NCBI GenBank assembly: GCA_003612525.1
Contig: RAZD01000004.1
Coordinates: forward strand, 124,001 to 188,000
DNA: 64,000 nt
Origin: a bacterium C-53
Lineage (GTDB): Bacteria; Bacillota; Clostridia; Lachnospirales; Lachnospiraceae
Direction: 5' to 3'
Shown here: positions 26,315 to 35,503 of the stretch, one piece after another
Numbering within the stretch: position 1 is the stretch's first letter
Layout: every line of letters begins with the position of its first letter
Translations under genes and position numbers: made by a program
The notes under the pieces: model-generated
Database searches by the model: none
The model's input: only the letters and a program-made list of their open reading frames with translations
Told to the model about the DNA's origin: nothing

Positions 26315-26343
26315 AGTGTACTACCGACGCGGACATTTGTCAA
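26315..26343 (-). promoter_or_regulatory. Promoter of livJ
   Basis: TTGACA (26338-26343), 17-bp spacer, TACACT (26315-26320) on the minus strand, 35 bases before the start codon. Confidence 0.75.
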
Positions 26344-26389
26344 GTCAGAAAATACACGAACATGATTTTTCCTGTTACAAAGAGGCGAA

Positions 26390-26420
26390 TAAAAAGACAC
26401 CTGAGTTGAAACTCAGGTGC
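26390..26420 (-). terminator. Terminator upstream of livJ
   Basis: CACCTGAGT, TTCA loop, ACTCAGGTG, then TCTTTTTATT on the minus strand. It would end transcription from the decayed Rpn region before the livJ promoter. Confidence 0.85.
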
Positions 26421-26562
26421 CGCTTTGAGATTAGCCTTCATCAGTCGGTCGATGACACCAAGCCGTTTTTTTATGCCTGATTCAATAATTTTTTCATGAA
26501 TCATCCCCATAACAGCTCCCGGAAAACCACACATCTCTTACACCCCACACTACACAATTTAC
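26421..26562. other. Remnant sequence with no clear gene
   Basis: A short minus-strand frame (start near 26510) reads as GMIHEKIIESGIKKRLGVIDRL and runs into the livJ terminator and promoter. It may be a fragment of a tail similar to Rpn proteins or of another lost gene. I cannot assign it. Confidence 0.3.
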
Positions 26563-27208
26563 CTATATTTTTGTGCATACAGCACATTCTGCTTCCACAA
26601 ATTCCTTTTCAGTATAGCCAAAAGATACAATCTGTTCTTTTGTGGCCCCAGCCTGAATCATCCTTTCAACAGCATTCACCCGCTCTTTCTCTATGCCCTT
26701 TTTTTATGCCTTCTTTTATGCCTTTTTCCATGCCTTTTTCTATGCCTCTTTCCAGCATAACTTCTGACCAATTACACATAGTCTGCATCCTCCCTTCAAA
26801 TTCAGTTGTCATTATCATTCCATATTCTTCTGTAAGTATATGTTTCTTTTCCTCTACGCTCGCCTCAGAAAGCAGCTTCTCCAGCATAGAGATCAGTGTG
26901 TTTTGGGAATGTTTTATCGTTTTCCCACCTCTTACATTGATAATGATACCCTAATTTATCGGGATCTGACGAATGCTGCGCTTCCAAATTAATTAAAAAT
27001 TTCATTTCCGTTTCCTTATGATATACAGTAAAACGGATATCAAAGAAAATTTTTCCCTCTCCCGGAATATTATCCTCCGTGCTGGCTGCATTTACACGTC
27101 CCAGGTTTGAAAGTCCTGCATCCAGCGGCCTTGTTCCGACTTCAATATCCTCTCCAATGCTGGACATGATATTCTCAACCGCCATATCTCCAAATTCGTA
27201 ACTGCCAT
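26563..27208 (-). pseudogene. Decayed Rpn/PD-(D/E)xK transposase-family nuclease
   Basis: Pieces of one Rpn-family (PDDEXK_2, recombination-promoting nuclease) protein appear in successive frames. The upstream piece holds EGKIFFDIRFTVYHKETEMKF then INLEAQ, the Asp and Glu-x-Gln of the nuclease core, up to about 26890. The next frame holds SVEEKKHILTEEYGMIMTTEFEGRMQTMCNWSE and repeated GIEKGMEKGIKEG. After a run of seven A residues (about 26698) a third frame gives ERVNAVERMIQAGATKEQIV and the stop at 26563. The middle of the normal 280-300-residue protein is missing, so this is an internal deletion plus at least two frameshifts. A good ribosome site (AGAAAGGAAG) before ATG 27208 leads into a shifted frame, a further sign of decay. 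Confidence 0.8.
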
Positions 27209-27378
27209 TCTTACTTCCTTTCTTTCGTATGTGTTTACAATAGCAGATTTTTCTTAGACCGCGGAAATCCCTGTTGCATTGTTTTATTATAATTGACCTG
27301 CGCAAGAATATCAATCCTTCCACCCCGGAACCCTCAGGTAGAATAACCCTTCAGTCCAGGACTATGAAACTGCGCATC

Positions 27379-27420
27379 AGAAAAGGGGCTGCCAGTTCAT
27401 ACCGATTGTCGCCCCTTTCT
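27379..27420 (-). terminator. Terminator of the chemoreceptor gene
   Basis: AGAAAGGGGC and GCCCCTTTTCT form a 10-bp stem with a short T-run on the minus strand, about 35 bases after the stop. Confidence 0.78.
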
Positions 27421-27455
27421 AATGTCAAGCCAATTTTCGCACTTTGACTTTACAA

Positions 27456-29177
27456 TCATATTCTGAAAAATTCCATATTTTTCTCAAGCTCCGAGGAGAG
27501 TTCCTTGAGGCCTTTCGCCGAATTTGCAAGCAGGCTGATTGTCGCATTCAGTTCCTGCATAGATGCGTTTGTTCTCTCTGTGTTTTCTGCATTTTCCTCT
27601 GATATTGCAGACAAATTGGAGATTACATCCACAATCTTTTCTCTGGCCTCATCACAGACTGCTGTCTGGCTTTCTATGACTTCCGTCTCCTCACGCGTCG
27701 CATTTACACCGTCAATCACATCGCGGAACTTAACCTGCGTCTCTTTGAGCTTCTCACGCTGCTCTTTGATAATTTCTTCCACTTCATCCATAACTACAAC
27801 AGTCTCTTCAGATTCCCTCAGAAGATCATCAATAATATTCCCAATCTTTCCCGCCGAACCATTCGACTCCTCGGCAAGCTTCTGAATCTGTGACGCAACC
27901 ACAGCAAATCCTCTTCCATGCTCGCCGGCCCTTGCTGCCTCAATACTTGCATTCAAAGAAAGAAGACTTGTTTCATCTGCAATCGAGGTAATAAGGTCCA
28001 CCGCCTGACGAATCATCTGTACCGAATCGTTTGTCACATGCACCTGATGCCCGATTTTCTCAATCGCCTTTGTCGTCCTGTCATTCGACTTGCTCAGTTC
28101 CTCTATGATTATGGTAGACTCATCACTTGCACGCTTCATGTCTGCCGAAGTCCTTCCAAGCCCTTCCACGCTTCCTACGATCTCCGTAATCACCTCGCCC
28201 ATATTTCCGACATTCATGGATGCAGTCGCCACTTCGTCGGACTGGCTGGCCGCACTTCTGCTGATCTCACCGACCGCATGTCCGATCTCATTTGTCGAAT
28301 GACTCGTCTGCATCGCCATCTCCTCCAGAGAATTCCCCGACTCATACAAAACCTTAGATGAGTTTTTCACATTCCCAATAATAGCGACAAGCTCCGATAT
28401 CAAAGTCTGAAGCTCCCTCGTCATGAATCCGATTTCATCATTCCGTTTTTGAGCCTTTTGGTCCACCGTCACATTCAGATTTCCCTTGCCAAGCTCCAGA
28501 ATTACGCTCTCTGCTTTCTGAATTCCGCGCGCAAGAGAAGAAGAAACAAGCACCGCCAGCACCAGAACCACACAAAGCACTACCAGACACATTCCGATAA
28601 TTGTACGAATCTTCTGGTTAATATATGTATTCACCTCATCACTTGGAAGGCCTGCAAATACCATTCCGACGACGTTTCCTCCCTGAATGACAGGCACATA
28701 ATATCCATAATACGGCATACCATTGACTTCAATCTGGTCGTCTGAATATTCCTTCTTCCCATTGATCACTTCCCGAATCACAGCATCCGACGCTCTCGTG
28801 CCGATGAGCCGTTCCCCGGAACCACTGTCCTTTAAGGAAGTGGAAATACGCATATCACCGTAAAACACTGTGACATCATAGCCGGTATCCGACTTCAATT
28901 TATCTACGTATTCATAATTGCCGCTTACAATAAACTCGCCTTTCACCACGACCCCGGATGCATCTTCCGCATAATCTCCGGGGTCAACGGCAGCATAGAT
29001 TTCCTGCACGGACATAGCCATACCCCGAAGTCCCTTGAATGCCTCGTCACGCATTCCCTCGCGAATACTGCCTGCCGCAAAAGCCGTTACAAATACGCCA
29101 ATAATAATCATTGGCAAAATCGCCACTGACAAAAGTTTCATCTTTACGGAAAAGTATAACTTTCCTTTTTTTCTCAT
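27456..29177 (-). CDS. Methyl-accepting chemotaxis protein
   Basis: 573-residue transmembrane chemoreceptor. Membrane segment 1 is about 14-36, an extracellular Cache-type sensor about 37-188 (GDYAEDASG...[22 protein letters not shown]), membrane segment 2 about 192-214, then HAMP (about 215-270) and a long signalling coiled coil. The hairpin tip reads [21 protein letters not shown], the conserved MCP signature that contacts CheA/CheW. It ends without a CheR-docking pentapeptide. ATG 29177 has GGAGG 7 bases upstream. No other chemotaxis or flagellar gene is near; ligand unknown, with the single Cache fold suggesting a small organic acid or amino acid. Confidence 0.93.
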   Translation of the reverse strand: MRKKGKLYFSVKMKLLSVAILPMIIIGVFVTAFAAGSIREGMRDEAFKGLRGMAMSVQEIYAAVDPGDYAEDASGVVVKGEFIVSGNYEYVDKLKSDTGYDVTVFYGDMRISTSLKDSGSGERLIGTRASDAVIREVINGKKEYSDDQIEVNGMPYYGYYVPVIQGGNVVGMVFAGLPSDEVNTYINQKIRTIIGMCLVVLCVVLVLAVLVSSSLARGIQKAESVILELGKGNLNVTVDQKAQKRNDEIGFMTRELQTLISELVAIIGNVKNSSKVLYESGNSLEEMAMQTSHSTNEIGHAVGEISRSAASQSDEVATASMNVGNMGEVITEIVGSVEGLGRTSADMKRASDESTIIIEELSKSNDRTTKAIEKIGHQVHVTNDSVQMIRQAVDLITSIADETSLLSLNASIEAARAGEHGRGFAVVASQIQKLAEESNGSAGKIGNIIDDLLRESEETVVVMDEVEEIIKEQREKLKETQVKFRDVIDGVNATREETEVIESQTAVCDEAREKIVDVISNLSAISEENAENTERTNASMQELNATISLLANSAKGLKELSSELEKNMEFFRI

Positions 29178-29282
29178 CTTTCAGCCTCCAATCTTTACCA
29201 CTCCATGATTGTGTGGTTTGGAGTCAGCCCTCCCTTTTGCTGCCTGCCAAATTTGCAAACATGTGCTTTTTTATCGACATAT

Positions 29283-29291
29283 ATTATATCA
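29283..29291 (-). promoter_or_regulatory. Candidate extended -10 promoter of the chemoreceptor gene
   Basis: TGATATAAT on the minus strand, about 105 bases before the ATG. No good -35 box is 17 bp upstream, so this is an extended -10 call of moderate strength. Confidence 0.4.
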
Positions 29292-29381
29292 CAAATAGCG
29301 GTTTTGCGCCATAGAATACCGGCACTTTTTATCACTTTTAGCGTATATCCGCCATTTTCCATGCTTTGCTCAATGTTATCA

Positions 29382-30614
29382 TCAACGTGGGAAATAACTG
29401 ATTTCGGCGGTTTTTCCTTCCCATGTTTCCAGCTTCACATGCTCCTCATCACTCTCAAGAATATAATTATAAAGCAGCGGTATCTTCCCAAGTCCATGCG
29501 GCGCGTTGAGAATATATTGCGGAATCGCCATCCCGGACGTATGGCCGCGCAGGTATTTCATAATTGAAAGTCCCTCCTCAACCGTCATTTGAAAGTGCCT
29601 TGTACCGACCACCTGTTTTGGATGAAAAATATAGTACGGCTTTACACGAGCACGCAGCAGATTTTCATTCAGCATCTGCACAATGTATCTGTCATCATTA
29701 ATTCCTTTTAAGAAAACCATCTGATTTCCGAGTGGTATACCGGCATCGGCAAGACGCGTACACGCTTTTACGGCGTCTCTTGTAAGCTCTCTTGGATGAT
29801 TAAACTGAATATTCATATAAATTGGATGATATTTTTTCAGCATACTGCAGAACTCTTCCGTGATTCTCTGAGGCATCGTAACCGGCACACGCGTACCAAT
29901 ACGAATAATCTCCACATTCGAACACGCCCGTAAACCTTTGACCACATATTCCAGAAACTCATCGGACAGCATCATCGGATCCCCGCCCGTAATCAGCACA
30001 TCTCTGATTTCCTCATTCTCTCTCACGTATGCAATTGCCTCATCCACCTGCGCACGGCTCTTCGTACTGTCACACTCTCCAATCAGGCGTCTTCGCTGAC
30101 AATGCCTGCAAAACATCGCACATGCGCTTGTCACATTAATAATCAGTCGGTTGGGATAACGTCTTGTGATGCATGCGGCCGGATTTGTGTGCTCTTCATC
30201 CATCGGGTCAAGCTCCCCCTGCGTATCACGCTCGCGGGATGTCGGTATGGCCATACGATTAATCGCATACTCCTGATTTTCAAAATCCATCAGGGATAGA
30301 TAATACGGAGTTGTCGCCCAGCGGTACTTTTCCGAAATTTCCCGTATCATTTCTTCATCCTCCGAAGAGAAATGCATAAACTGCGAAAGAACACCGGCAT
30401 CGCTGATTCTGTTCTGAAGCTGCCAGCGCCAGTCCTCCCACTGCTCATTCGAAGCATTCAAATATGCCATAATCTGCTGCTTCTGTCTGTCCTCACGCTC
30501 CGTCATAACCGGATCCGTCGCCAAAGGATACGTCTTTTTAAACTCCATAAATCCACAGATTTCTTTTTTCAGTTCCTCCGCACGCTCCAAAGATATTTTT
30601 CTGCTTTCTTCCAT
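29382..30614 (-). CDS. eam: Glutamate 2,3-aminomutase (KamA-family radical SAM, PLP)
   Basis: 410-residue KamA-family radical SAM aminomutase. The [4Fe-4S] ligands are Cys165, Cys169 and Cys172 (CAMFCRHC). The PLP-binding region is KPYYIFH and the C-terminal block contains GHTSGMAIPQYI and NAPHGLGK. In lysine 2,3-aminomutase two Asp residues (293 and 330 in the clostridial enzyme) bind the lysine side-chain amine. The equivalent positions here are Lys333 (FHPKQVVG) and Asn370 (YILNAPHG), the pair reported for glutamate 2,3-aminomutase. The predicted reaction is L-glutamate to beta-glutamate, a known osmolyte. It starts 31 bases after the SGNH gene with no terminator between, so it probably belongs to the upstream Dlt-like operon. 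Confidence 0.85.
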   Translation of the reverse strand: MEESRKISLERAEELKKEICGFMEFKKTYPLATDPVMTEREDRQKQQIMAYLNASNEQWEDWRWQLQNRISDAGVLSQFMHFSSEDEEMIREISEKYRWATTPYYLSLMDFENQEYAINRMAIPTSRERDTQGELDPMDEEHTNPAACITRRYPNRLIINVTSACAMFCRHCQRRRLIGECDSTKSRAQVDEAIAYVRENEEIRDVLITGGDPMMLSDEFLEYVVKGLRACSNVEIIRIGTRVPVTMPQRITEEFCSMLKKYHPIYMNIQFNHPRELTRDAVKACTRLADAGIPLGNQMVFLKGINDDRYIVQMLNENLLRARVKPYYIFHPKQVVGTRHFQMTVEEGLSIMKYLRGHTSGMAIPQYILNAPHGLGKIPLLYNYILESDEEHVKLETWEGKTAEISYFPR

Positions 30615-30645
30615 CTCTTACCCCATCCCTTCCTGTCAGGCATCC

Positions 30646-31710
30646 TCAGAAATCCAATGACAATTCCTGCAGACGTCTTTCATATTCTTTCATTCCTTCT
30701 GTCTTATCCTTCTCGTATCTTATCACTTTTTTCTCCCAGATTTTGTCAATTTCTGCGTTCTTTTCATGAGAAAATTCTCCTGTACGCCCCACAATATAAT
30801 TTCCGAGATACTTTGTAAACTTCTCGGCGCCCACCAGATTTAAATGACTTCCTGAATCCACATAATCCGTTCTCAGTTCATTTCCCATTTCATCTTTGTA
30901 CCAGTCAAAATTTACATATTCAATCCCCTGTTCCTGCGCATATTCCGTAAGGGCATCATCATATTCGTCATACCAGTTATTTACATACGTCGGGGTCTTC
31001 ATCAATACAAGCGGGATCTCTTCCCTGTTGCATAATTCACAAATACGGTCCAGATAGTTCCATGCCTTCTCAGGAAAATCATAAGTTTCCCGAGGTTCCC
31101 TGTCATAAATCACCTGCTCATCCGGTATATCAAACTGCATAATGAATCCATTGTAAGTCACATCCGGCACCCTGGCTGCATAATAGAAATCATCTTTCGT
31201 AAGCTCCTTCCAGCGTGAGTGAAATCGAAACACAGGAAAGAAATACGTAATCATCTGCTCTCCTTCCCACATCGAAGCCCTGATGCAGTCGTATTTGCTT
31301 TTGGAAAAACGCATCCCGTCAAGCGCTTTCCGGTTCGATGCTTCCTCCACAAACTCCCCACCGTATTTCATAAAGCTCATATCTACCATGACAAGCTTTG
31401 GCCGGTGATCCCGAAGTGCATCCTCCAGCAAATAATAGGACTGCCACAAAGTCTGCGAAGCATTTGCCCTGACATAAGAAGTACAACCATAATTTTCATA
31501 CAGACAGACAGGCGATATCGCATTATAAACTGTGCTTGAGCCAAAAAACAGAATATCAAGTTCCGTCTTCTCCCGGTAGAATTCTGCCGTTACACGGCCA
31601 TCCTGATTATTATCCACATATTTCGGAATAAAAATGCGGTTAAGCGCTGCCACAGCCACTGCAATCACCACAAGTCCCGCTGTGAAAATCAGTATTCTTT
31701 TCCACTTCAT
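30646..31710 (-). CDS. SGNH-type membrane-anchored protein (DltD/AlgX-like)
   Basis: 354 residues: one N-terminal membrane anchor (about 6-24), then an extracytoplasmic SGNH-hydrolase fold. Block I is ILFFGSSTVYNAISP (candidate nucleophile Ser, about residue 58), and the C-terminal D-x-x-H is in DSGSHLN. This layout matches DltD and the SGNH partners of MBOAT acyltransferases that finish or hand over acyl groups outside the membrane. ATG 31710 has GGAGG 7 bases upstream and lies 13 bases after the MBOAT stop, so I reject the longer overlapping frame. The gene follows MBOAT directly, as DltD follows DltB-type enzymes. Confidence 0.8.
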   Translation of the reverse strand: MKWKRILIFTAGLVVIAVAVAALNRIFIPKYVDNNQDGRVTAEFYREKTELDILFFGSSTVYNAISPVCLYENYGCTSYVRANASQTLWQSYYLLEDALRDHRPKLVMVDMSFMKYGGEFVEEASNRKALDGMRFSKSKYDCIRASMWEGEQMITYFFPVFRFHSRWKELTKDDFYYAARVPDVTYNGFIMQFDIPDEQVIYDREPRETYDFPEKAWNYLDRICELCNREEIPLVLMKTPTYVNNWYDEYDDALTEYAQEQGIEYVNFDWYKDEMGNELRTDYVDSGSHLNLVGAEKFTKYLGNYIVGRTGEFSHEKNAEIDKIWEKKVIRYEKDKTEGMKEYERRLQELSLDF

Positions 31711-31723
31711 TCCAATTCCTCCG

Positions 31724-33316
31724 TCAAAACTGTAAATAGATAAAATCACGTGCATCATATCCGATTCCGTAAGAGCCGAATATAATCACTGTAATTACAA
31801 GAACTGCCATACACACCCAGCGTACCGGAAGCTTCTGTTCCATAATACGGTCACGGATACTGCCCTTCCTCTGCAACAGGCTGACGCCAAGAACCGCAAG
31901 GCAGGCAAAAAGCGCTGCCCTTAACTCCTCTGGCGGAAGCCCCAGCTCCGCTATTTTACCAGAATTAAAATCAGAAAAATTGTGAAATACTCCCCGTATC
32001 ACGGAACACGCATCTCCCACACTCGCCGATATATCAAACACCCGGAGGAACGACATAATTGTAAACGTGCGGATTACCTGCCAGTATTTCCGTATTTTCC
32101 CGTCCTGACGAATATGAAGCAACGCATACCCCCTGTCGTAATAAGGCTCCAGCTCCGTGCTGACAGCAAGAATCAGGAAATTAAGCAGTCCCCATACAAT
32201 ATACCGCCACTCCGCACCATGCCATAGTCCTGTTGTAAACCACACAATAAACATGGATACGTAAATGGGCACTTTTTTTCCGATTGTTTCACTTATATGA
32301 GTGCGCGTCCATTTCCCAAGATTCAGCGTCCACTTTGCGATCGAAAGCGGATAAAAAATATAATCCTTAAACCATGTTCCAAGCGTAATATGCCATCTGC
32401 GCCAGTACTCTGCTACAGATTTGGAGAAAAATGGACGGTCAAAGTTCTTTGCCATCCGGACGCCGAACATCCTTGACACACCGATCGTAATGTCAATCCC
32501 GCCGGAAAAATCACCGTAAATCTGCATGGAATAAAGAAAAATGGCAAACAGAATATACGCGCCGCCAAGCTCCCTGTGTGAAGCGATCGTATTCCCCACA
32601 TAAGAGGCCACTCTGTCTGCAATCAAAAGCTTCTTAAAGAGACCCCACATCACCTGATAAAAACCGTAAACCAACTGGCGGAACTCACAGTCATGCCCCT
32701 CAAAAAGCGTCTCCGAAAGCTCAGGAAAACGACCGATCGGTCCCTGAATGATCTGTGGGAAAAAAGATACGAAAAGCGCGAATTTCCCAAAATGACGCTC
32801 CGCCTCATACTTGCCAAAATACAGGTCAATCAGATATCCTGCTGCCTGAAATGTATAAAAAGAAATCCCGAGCGGCAGCACCAGGTCAAAAAATCCGAAA
32901 TAATCCGTACGTCCGAAAAAACGCAAACGGAAGAGATTCACGTTGGCAATCACAAAATTCGCATACTTTAAAAATGCAAGTACGCCAAAATTAAGAAGAA
33001 GGCAGAGAACGAGAACCGTTTTCTGCCTCTTCTTCATAGATGATTTGTATGCCTTCTTCTCTTCTTTGGAAAGATCTTGCTTATTCGATTTCAAATAGGC
33101 TTTCTGCTGTTTTGCAATACGGTCAATCCACAGCCCCGCCCCATAAACCGTCGCCGTCGTCACGATCAGATACAACACATACCGCCTCATAGCAAGGATA
33201 TAGAAGCTATAGCTTGCCACTAAAAGTACAAGATACCGATATTTTTTCGGAACCGCATAATATGCCGCAAGGCATACTATCATAAAGAAAACAAAGCCGA
33301 AAGAAACAAAAGACAT
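31724..33316 (-). CDS. MBOAT family O-acyltransferase (DltB/AlgI-like)
   Basis: 530-residue polytopic membrane acyltransferase with about 11 hydrophobic segments. MBOAT motifs: SFYTFQAAGYLIDLYFGKYEA, PQIIQGPIGRF, RRWHITLGTWFKDYIFYPL and the active-site His in GLWHGAEW. The C-terminal GSYGIGYDARDFIYLQF is typical of this family in Firmicutes. It would take an acyl or aminoacyl group from a carrier protein in the cytosol and transfer it across the membrane. ATG 33316 has GGAGG 6 bases upstream. The neighbours (adenylation enzyme, carrier protein, SGNH protein) argue for aminoacyl transfer as in the Dlt pathway rather than simple acetylation. Confidence 0.88.
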   Translation of the reverse strand: MSFVSFGFVFFMIVCLAAYYAVPKKYRYLVLLVASYSFYILAMRRYVLYLIVTTATVYGAGLWIDRIAKQQKAYLKSNKQDLSKEEKKAYKSSMKKRQKTVLVLCLLLNFGVLAFLKYANFVIANVNLFRLRFFGRTDYFGFFDLVLPLGISFYTFQAAGYLIDLYFGKYEAERHFGKFALFVSFFPQIIQGPIGRFPELSETLFEGHDCEFRQLVYGFYQVMWGLFKKLLIADRVASYVGNTIASHRELGGAYILFAIFLYSMQIYGDFSGGIDITIGVSRMFGVRMAKNFDRPFFSKSVAEYWRRWHITLGTWFKDYIFYPLSIAKWTLNLGKWTRTHISETIGKKVPIYVSMFIVWFTTGLWHGAEWRYIVWGLLNFLILAVSTELEPYYDRGYALLHIRQDGKIRKYWQVIRTFTIMSFLRVFDISASVGDACSVIRGVFHNFSDFNSGKIAELGLPPEELRAALFACLAVLGVSLLQRKGSIRDRIMEQKLPVRWVCMAVLVITVIIFGSYGIGYDARDFIYLQF

Positions 33317-33357
33317 GGGTAACCTCCAAATTAACTGATCTGTAACAAATACGCCCC

Positions 33358-33585
33358 CTATTCTTCCGCCAGCCGCGTCACAAGATCATAAATCGCCTCC
33401 GCCGAATTAAAATTCTCAGGAATCATGTGTTCCGCTCCGATCTCCACATCAAATTCATCCATAAGTTCTCCTACCAGCGTCACAATATCAAAAGAATCGA
33501 GAATCCTTTTGTCTATCAGCTCTGTTTCCACTTCATAATCCACTTCCGGGTGGAGTCCTTTTAAAATATTGATTACGTCTTCCAT
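33358..33585 (-). CDS. Acyl/aminoacyl carrier protein (DltC-like)
   Basis: 75-residue PP-binding protein. The phosphopantetheine attachment Ser31 lies in ILDSFDIVTLVGEL (D-S-F/L pattern), followed by the acidic helix MDEFDVEIGAEHM. It is the expected size and charge for a freestanding carrier of DltC or ACP type. ATG 33585 has GGAG 6 bases upstream; an ATG at 33597 is also in frame but has no clear site. It sits between the adenylation gene and the MBOAT gene. Confidence 0.88.
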   Translation of the reverse strand: MEDVINILKGLHPEVDYEVETELIDKRILDSFDIVTLVGELMDEFDVEIGAEHMIPENFNSAEAIYDLVTRLAEE

Positions 33586-33597
33586 CTTTTTCTCCAT

Positions 33598-33709
33598 TTC
33601 CGCGCCGCTTTTTGTTCATAACGAGTTTGCGACAAGCCATATGGCTTTGCAGCGCACAGACACAAATCCCGCGATTGAAAATTTCTGATTTCAATCTTCC
33701 TTCTCTTTT
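33598..33709 (-). other. Intra-operon spacer with hairpin
   Basis: The 112-base gap between the adenylation and carrier-protein genes contains GATTGAAA, 8-nt loop, TTTCAATC (33673-33696). It has no T-run, so it is more likely an mRNA processing or stability element than a terminator. No ORF with a ribosome site is visible. Confidence 0.4.
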
Positions 33710-35230
33710 TTACTTTAAATACATTTCCTTCAGTTTCATCCTGTCCGCTTTGCCTCCTGCCGTCAAAGGCATTGTACCGATCTGATGATAGATACTCGGA
33801 ATCATGTAGCGTGGCAGTTTTTCCTTCAAAAGTCCGATCATAGTTGCCTCTGTGATGCTGTCCGCCACATAAATCAGAAGGATACGGCTCCTTTCCCTGT
33901 CGAACAGACAGCACGCCGCACTCACGCCGTCAAGCGAATTTACAGCGGCCTCTATCTCGCCAAGCTCAATCCTGTGCCCCATATGTTTAATCTGGTAATC
34001 TTTGCGCGACGCAAAGACAAGTTCGCCTCTGTCATTATAAGACGCCAGGTCCCCAGTCCGGTAAATCAGTTCCGGATAGGAGTCATTCAGCGGATTCTGA
34101 ACAAACACCTCACACGTTTTCTCCGGTGCATTGTAATATCCATGCGAAAGGCACGTCCCCTTTACACAGATCTCACCGATAACCCCCACATCCGACTCTG
34201 CGATCAGACCGTTCTGCTCATTCAAAAGAAAAACGCCACTGTTTAAAAAGGGCCGGCCAATCGGAATCGTCTCGGTATCTTCAAATTTGCGGTCAACGAT
34301 ATAATAAGTACAGACTCCCGTAATCTCCGTCGGACCATAAATCTGCACGAAAACAGCTTCCGGATAGTAACTCTGCCAGTAATTAAAGCATTTCGTCGGC
34401 ATAGCCTCCGCGCCAAAAATAATTTTGCCAAGCGATGACGGCCGAAGCGTCTTCAACCCCCGGAACGCAGATACCATATTCAGCGCAGACGGCACCCAGC
34501 GGATGGTCGTAATTCTGTGGTCTTCCAAAAACTGCAGAAGCTTTAACGGCATTGAAAAATACGCCAGAGGAACTATCCACATGGATGCCCCCATCTTAAG
34601 CGTGCAATAGATATCAATCAGGGACGCATCGAAATAAAAAGGCGCCTGATTTGCAATCACATCCCCGGACGTGATACAGATTTCCCCACAGAAATGTTCC
34701 ATATAATCAATCAGCGAACGATGCGGTACGACAACGCCTTTCGGCACACCGGTCGAACCCGATGTATAAAGCACATAGGCAGGGTCCGTATCAAGAAAAC
34801 AACGCCGTGTCTCAGCAAGGAGCGCTTCATCCGACTCCGTCCCTGTCAGCTCCGCAAACCTAAGCAGAGGGATGCCGGAAGACACCTTTTCCGCCTTTTC
34901 CATATTGATCTCATCCACAAGAATGGCTGAAGGCTTCAGATTCTCTATAATCAGTTCCACACGTTGTTCCGGCATCGCCGTATCCACCGGAACATAAAAG
35001 CATCCCGCATATAGTACGCCCATAAATGCTGCAATATCCTTCGGGCACTTGTCCATATAGACAATGACAGGTCCGCGCGCAGTCTCTTTCTTAAGCAGCC
35101 CGGTTCCTATCGCTTTCGCGGTTTTTAAAAGTTCCCCGTAGGTGTAAGAAAACGTTTCGTCCGCATACGAAATTTTATCTGGAAATTCCTGCGCGGAATA
35201 TTCCAGATATTCCAGTACATTTGTAATCAT
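33710..35230 (-). CDS. Amino acid adenylation enzyme (DltA/NRPS-like A domain)
   Basis: 506-residue freestanding ANL adenylation enzyme. Core motifs: YVLYTSGSTGVPKGVV (about 152-167), FYFDASLIDIY (Asp201 would hold the amino group of an amino-acid substrate), QIYGPTEITG, YRTGD, KHMGHRIELGEIE, and the C-terminal catalytic Lys494 in GGKADR. In DltA the stretch after the core-4 region reads FCGE, where the Cys favours D-alanine; here it is IIFGAE, with Gly273 at the Cys position. So an amino acid is likely, but D-alanine is doubtful. It should load the carrier protein encoded next. The start overlaps the stop of the upstream small gene (ATGA), indicating translational coupling. Confidence 0.85.
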   Translation of the reverse strand: MITNVLEYLEYSAQEFPDKISYADETFSYTYGELLKTAKAIGTGLLKKETARGPVIVYMDKCPKDIAAFMGVLYAGCFYVPVDTAMPEQRVELIIENLKPSAILVDEINMEKAEKVSSGIPLLRFAELTGTESDEALLAETRRCFLDTDPAYVLYTSGSTGVPKGVVVPHRSLIDYMEHFCGEICITSGDVIANQAPFYFDASLIDIYCTLKMGASMWIVPLAYFSMPLKLLQFLEDHRITTIRWVPSALNMVSAFRGLKTLRPSSLGKIIFGAEAMPTKCFNYWQSYYPEAVFVQIYGPTEITGVCTYYIVDRKFEDTETIPIGRPFLNSGVFLLNEQNGLIAESDVGVIGEICVKGTCLSHGYYNAPEKTCEVFVQNPLNDSYPELIYRTGDLASYNDRGELVFASRKDYQIKHMGHRIELGEIEAAVNSLDGVSAACCLFDRERSRILLIYVADSITEATMIGLLKEKLPRYMIPSIYHQIGTMPLTAGGKADRMKLKEMYLK

Positions 35231-35457
35231 GCTTCAAATTCCACTGTCACATAAGAAGCAACTCCCTGCTTTTCCACCTGTGTGACAATCCCTTCCAAAT
35301 TCTTAAGACTTTCCGATTTCCTGAAATTTCCTGACATTGCGATTGCCGGAACAATGGTATAATAGACGACAAGACCACCCTGAAGCTTCGATTCCTCAAC
35401 TTCGACCCGTGCCCCGGGAACAATATGTTCATAGTCAATCTCCATCTTAAATTTCAT
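35227..35457 (-). CDS. Small protein of unknown function at the head of the Dlt-like operon
   Basis: About 76 residues, predicted as mostly beta (GARVEVEESKLQGGLVVYYTIVP ... ASYVTVEFEA) with no Cys, signal or membrane segment. I do not recognise the family. The frame is open up to 35505, but that region overlaps the -10 box, so translation must begin later: ATG 35457, ATG 35445 or TTG 35469 are candidates. A 9-codon minicistron (ATG 35479 region, SD AAAGGA) ends just before ATG 35445 and could deliver ribosomes by reinitiation. Its stop overlaps the adenylation gene start, so it is a true operon member. Confidence 0.55.
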   Translation of the reverse strand: MKFKMEIDYEHIVPGARVEVEESKLQGGLVVYYTIVPAIAMSGNFRKSESLKNLEGIVTQVEKQGVASYVTVEFEA

Positions 35458-35503
35458 TTCCCGCGCCAATCTGCATCTGTCCTTTCTTTCCTCTAATTTC
35501 ATC

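Noticed and set aside
25936-26365. Ala/Pro-rich and Ser-rich plus-strand frames opposite livJ
   Set aside because: They are reverse-strand shadows of the Ala/Asp-rich linker of the binding protein.
26666-26887. Independent small coiled-coil protein gene
   Set aside because: It is the C-terminal portion of the decayed Rpn-family gene in another frame and has no ribosome site of its own.
29382-30614. Lysine 2,3-aminomutase
   Set aside because: The two lysine-binding Asp positions are Lys and Asn, the glutamate-enzyme pair.
33573-33914. Extra 113-residue gene between carrier and adenylation genes
   Set aside because: Most of it is a shifted-frame shadow of the adenylation gene and the remainder crosses the hairpin spacer; no ribosome site supports it.
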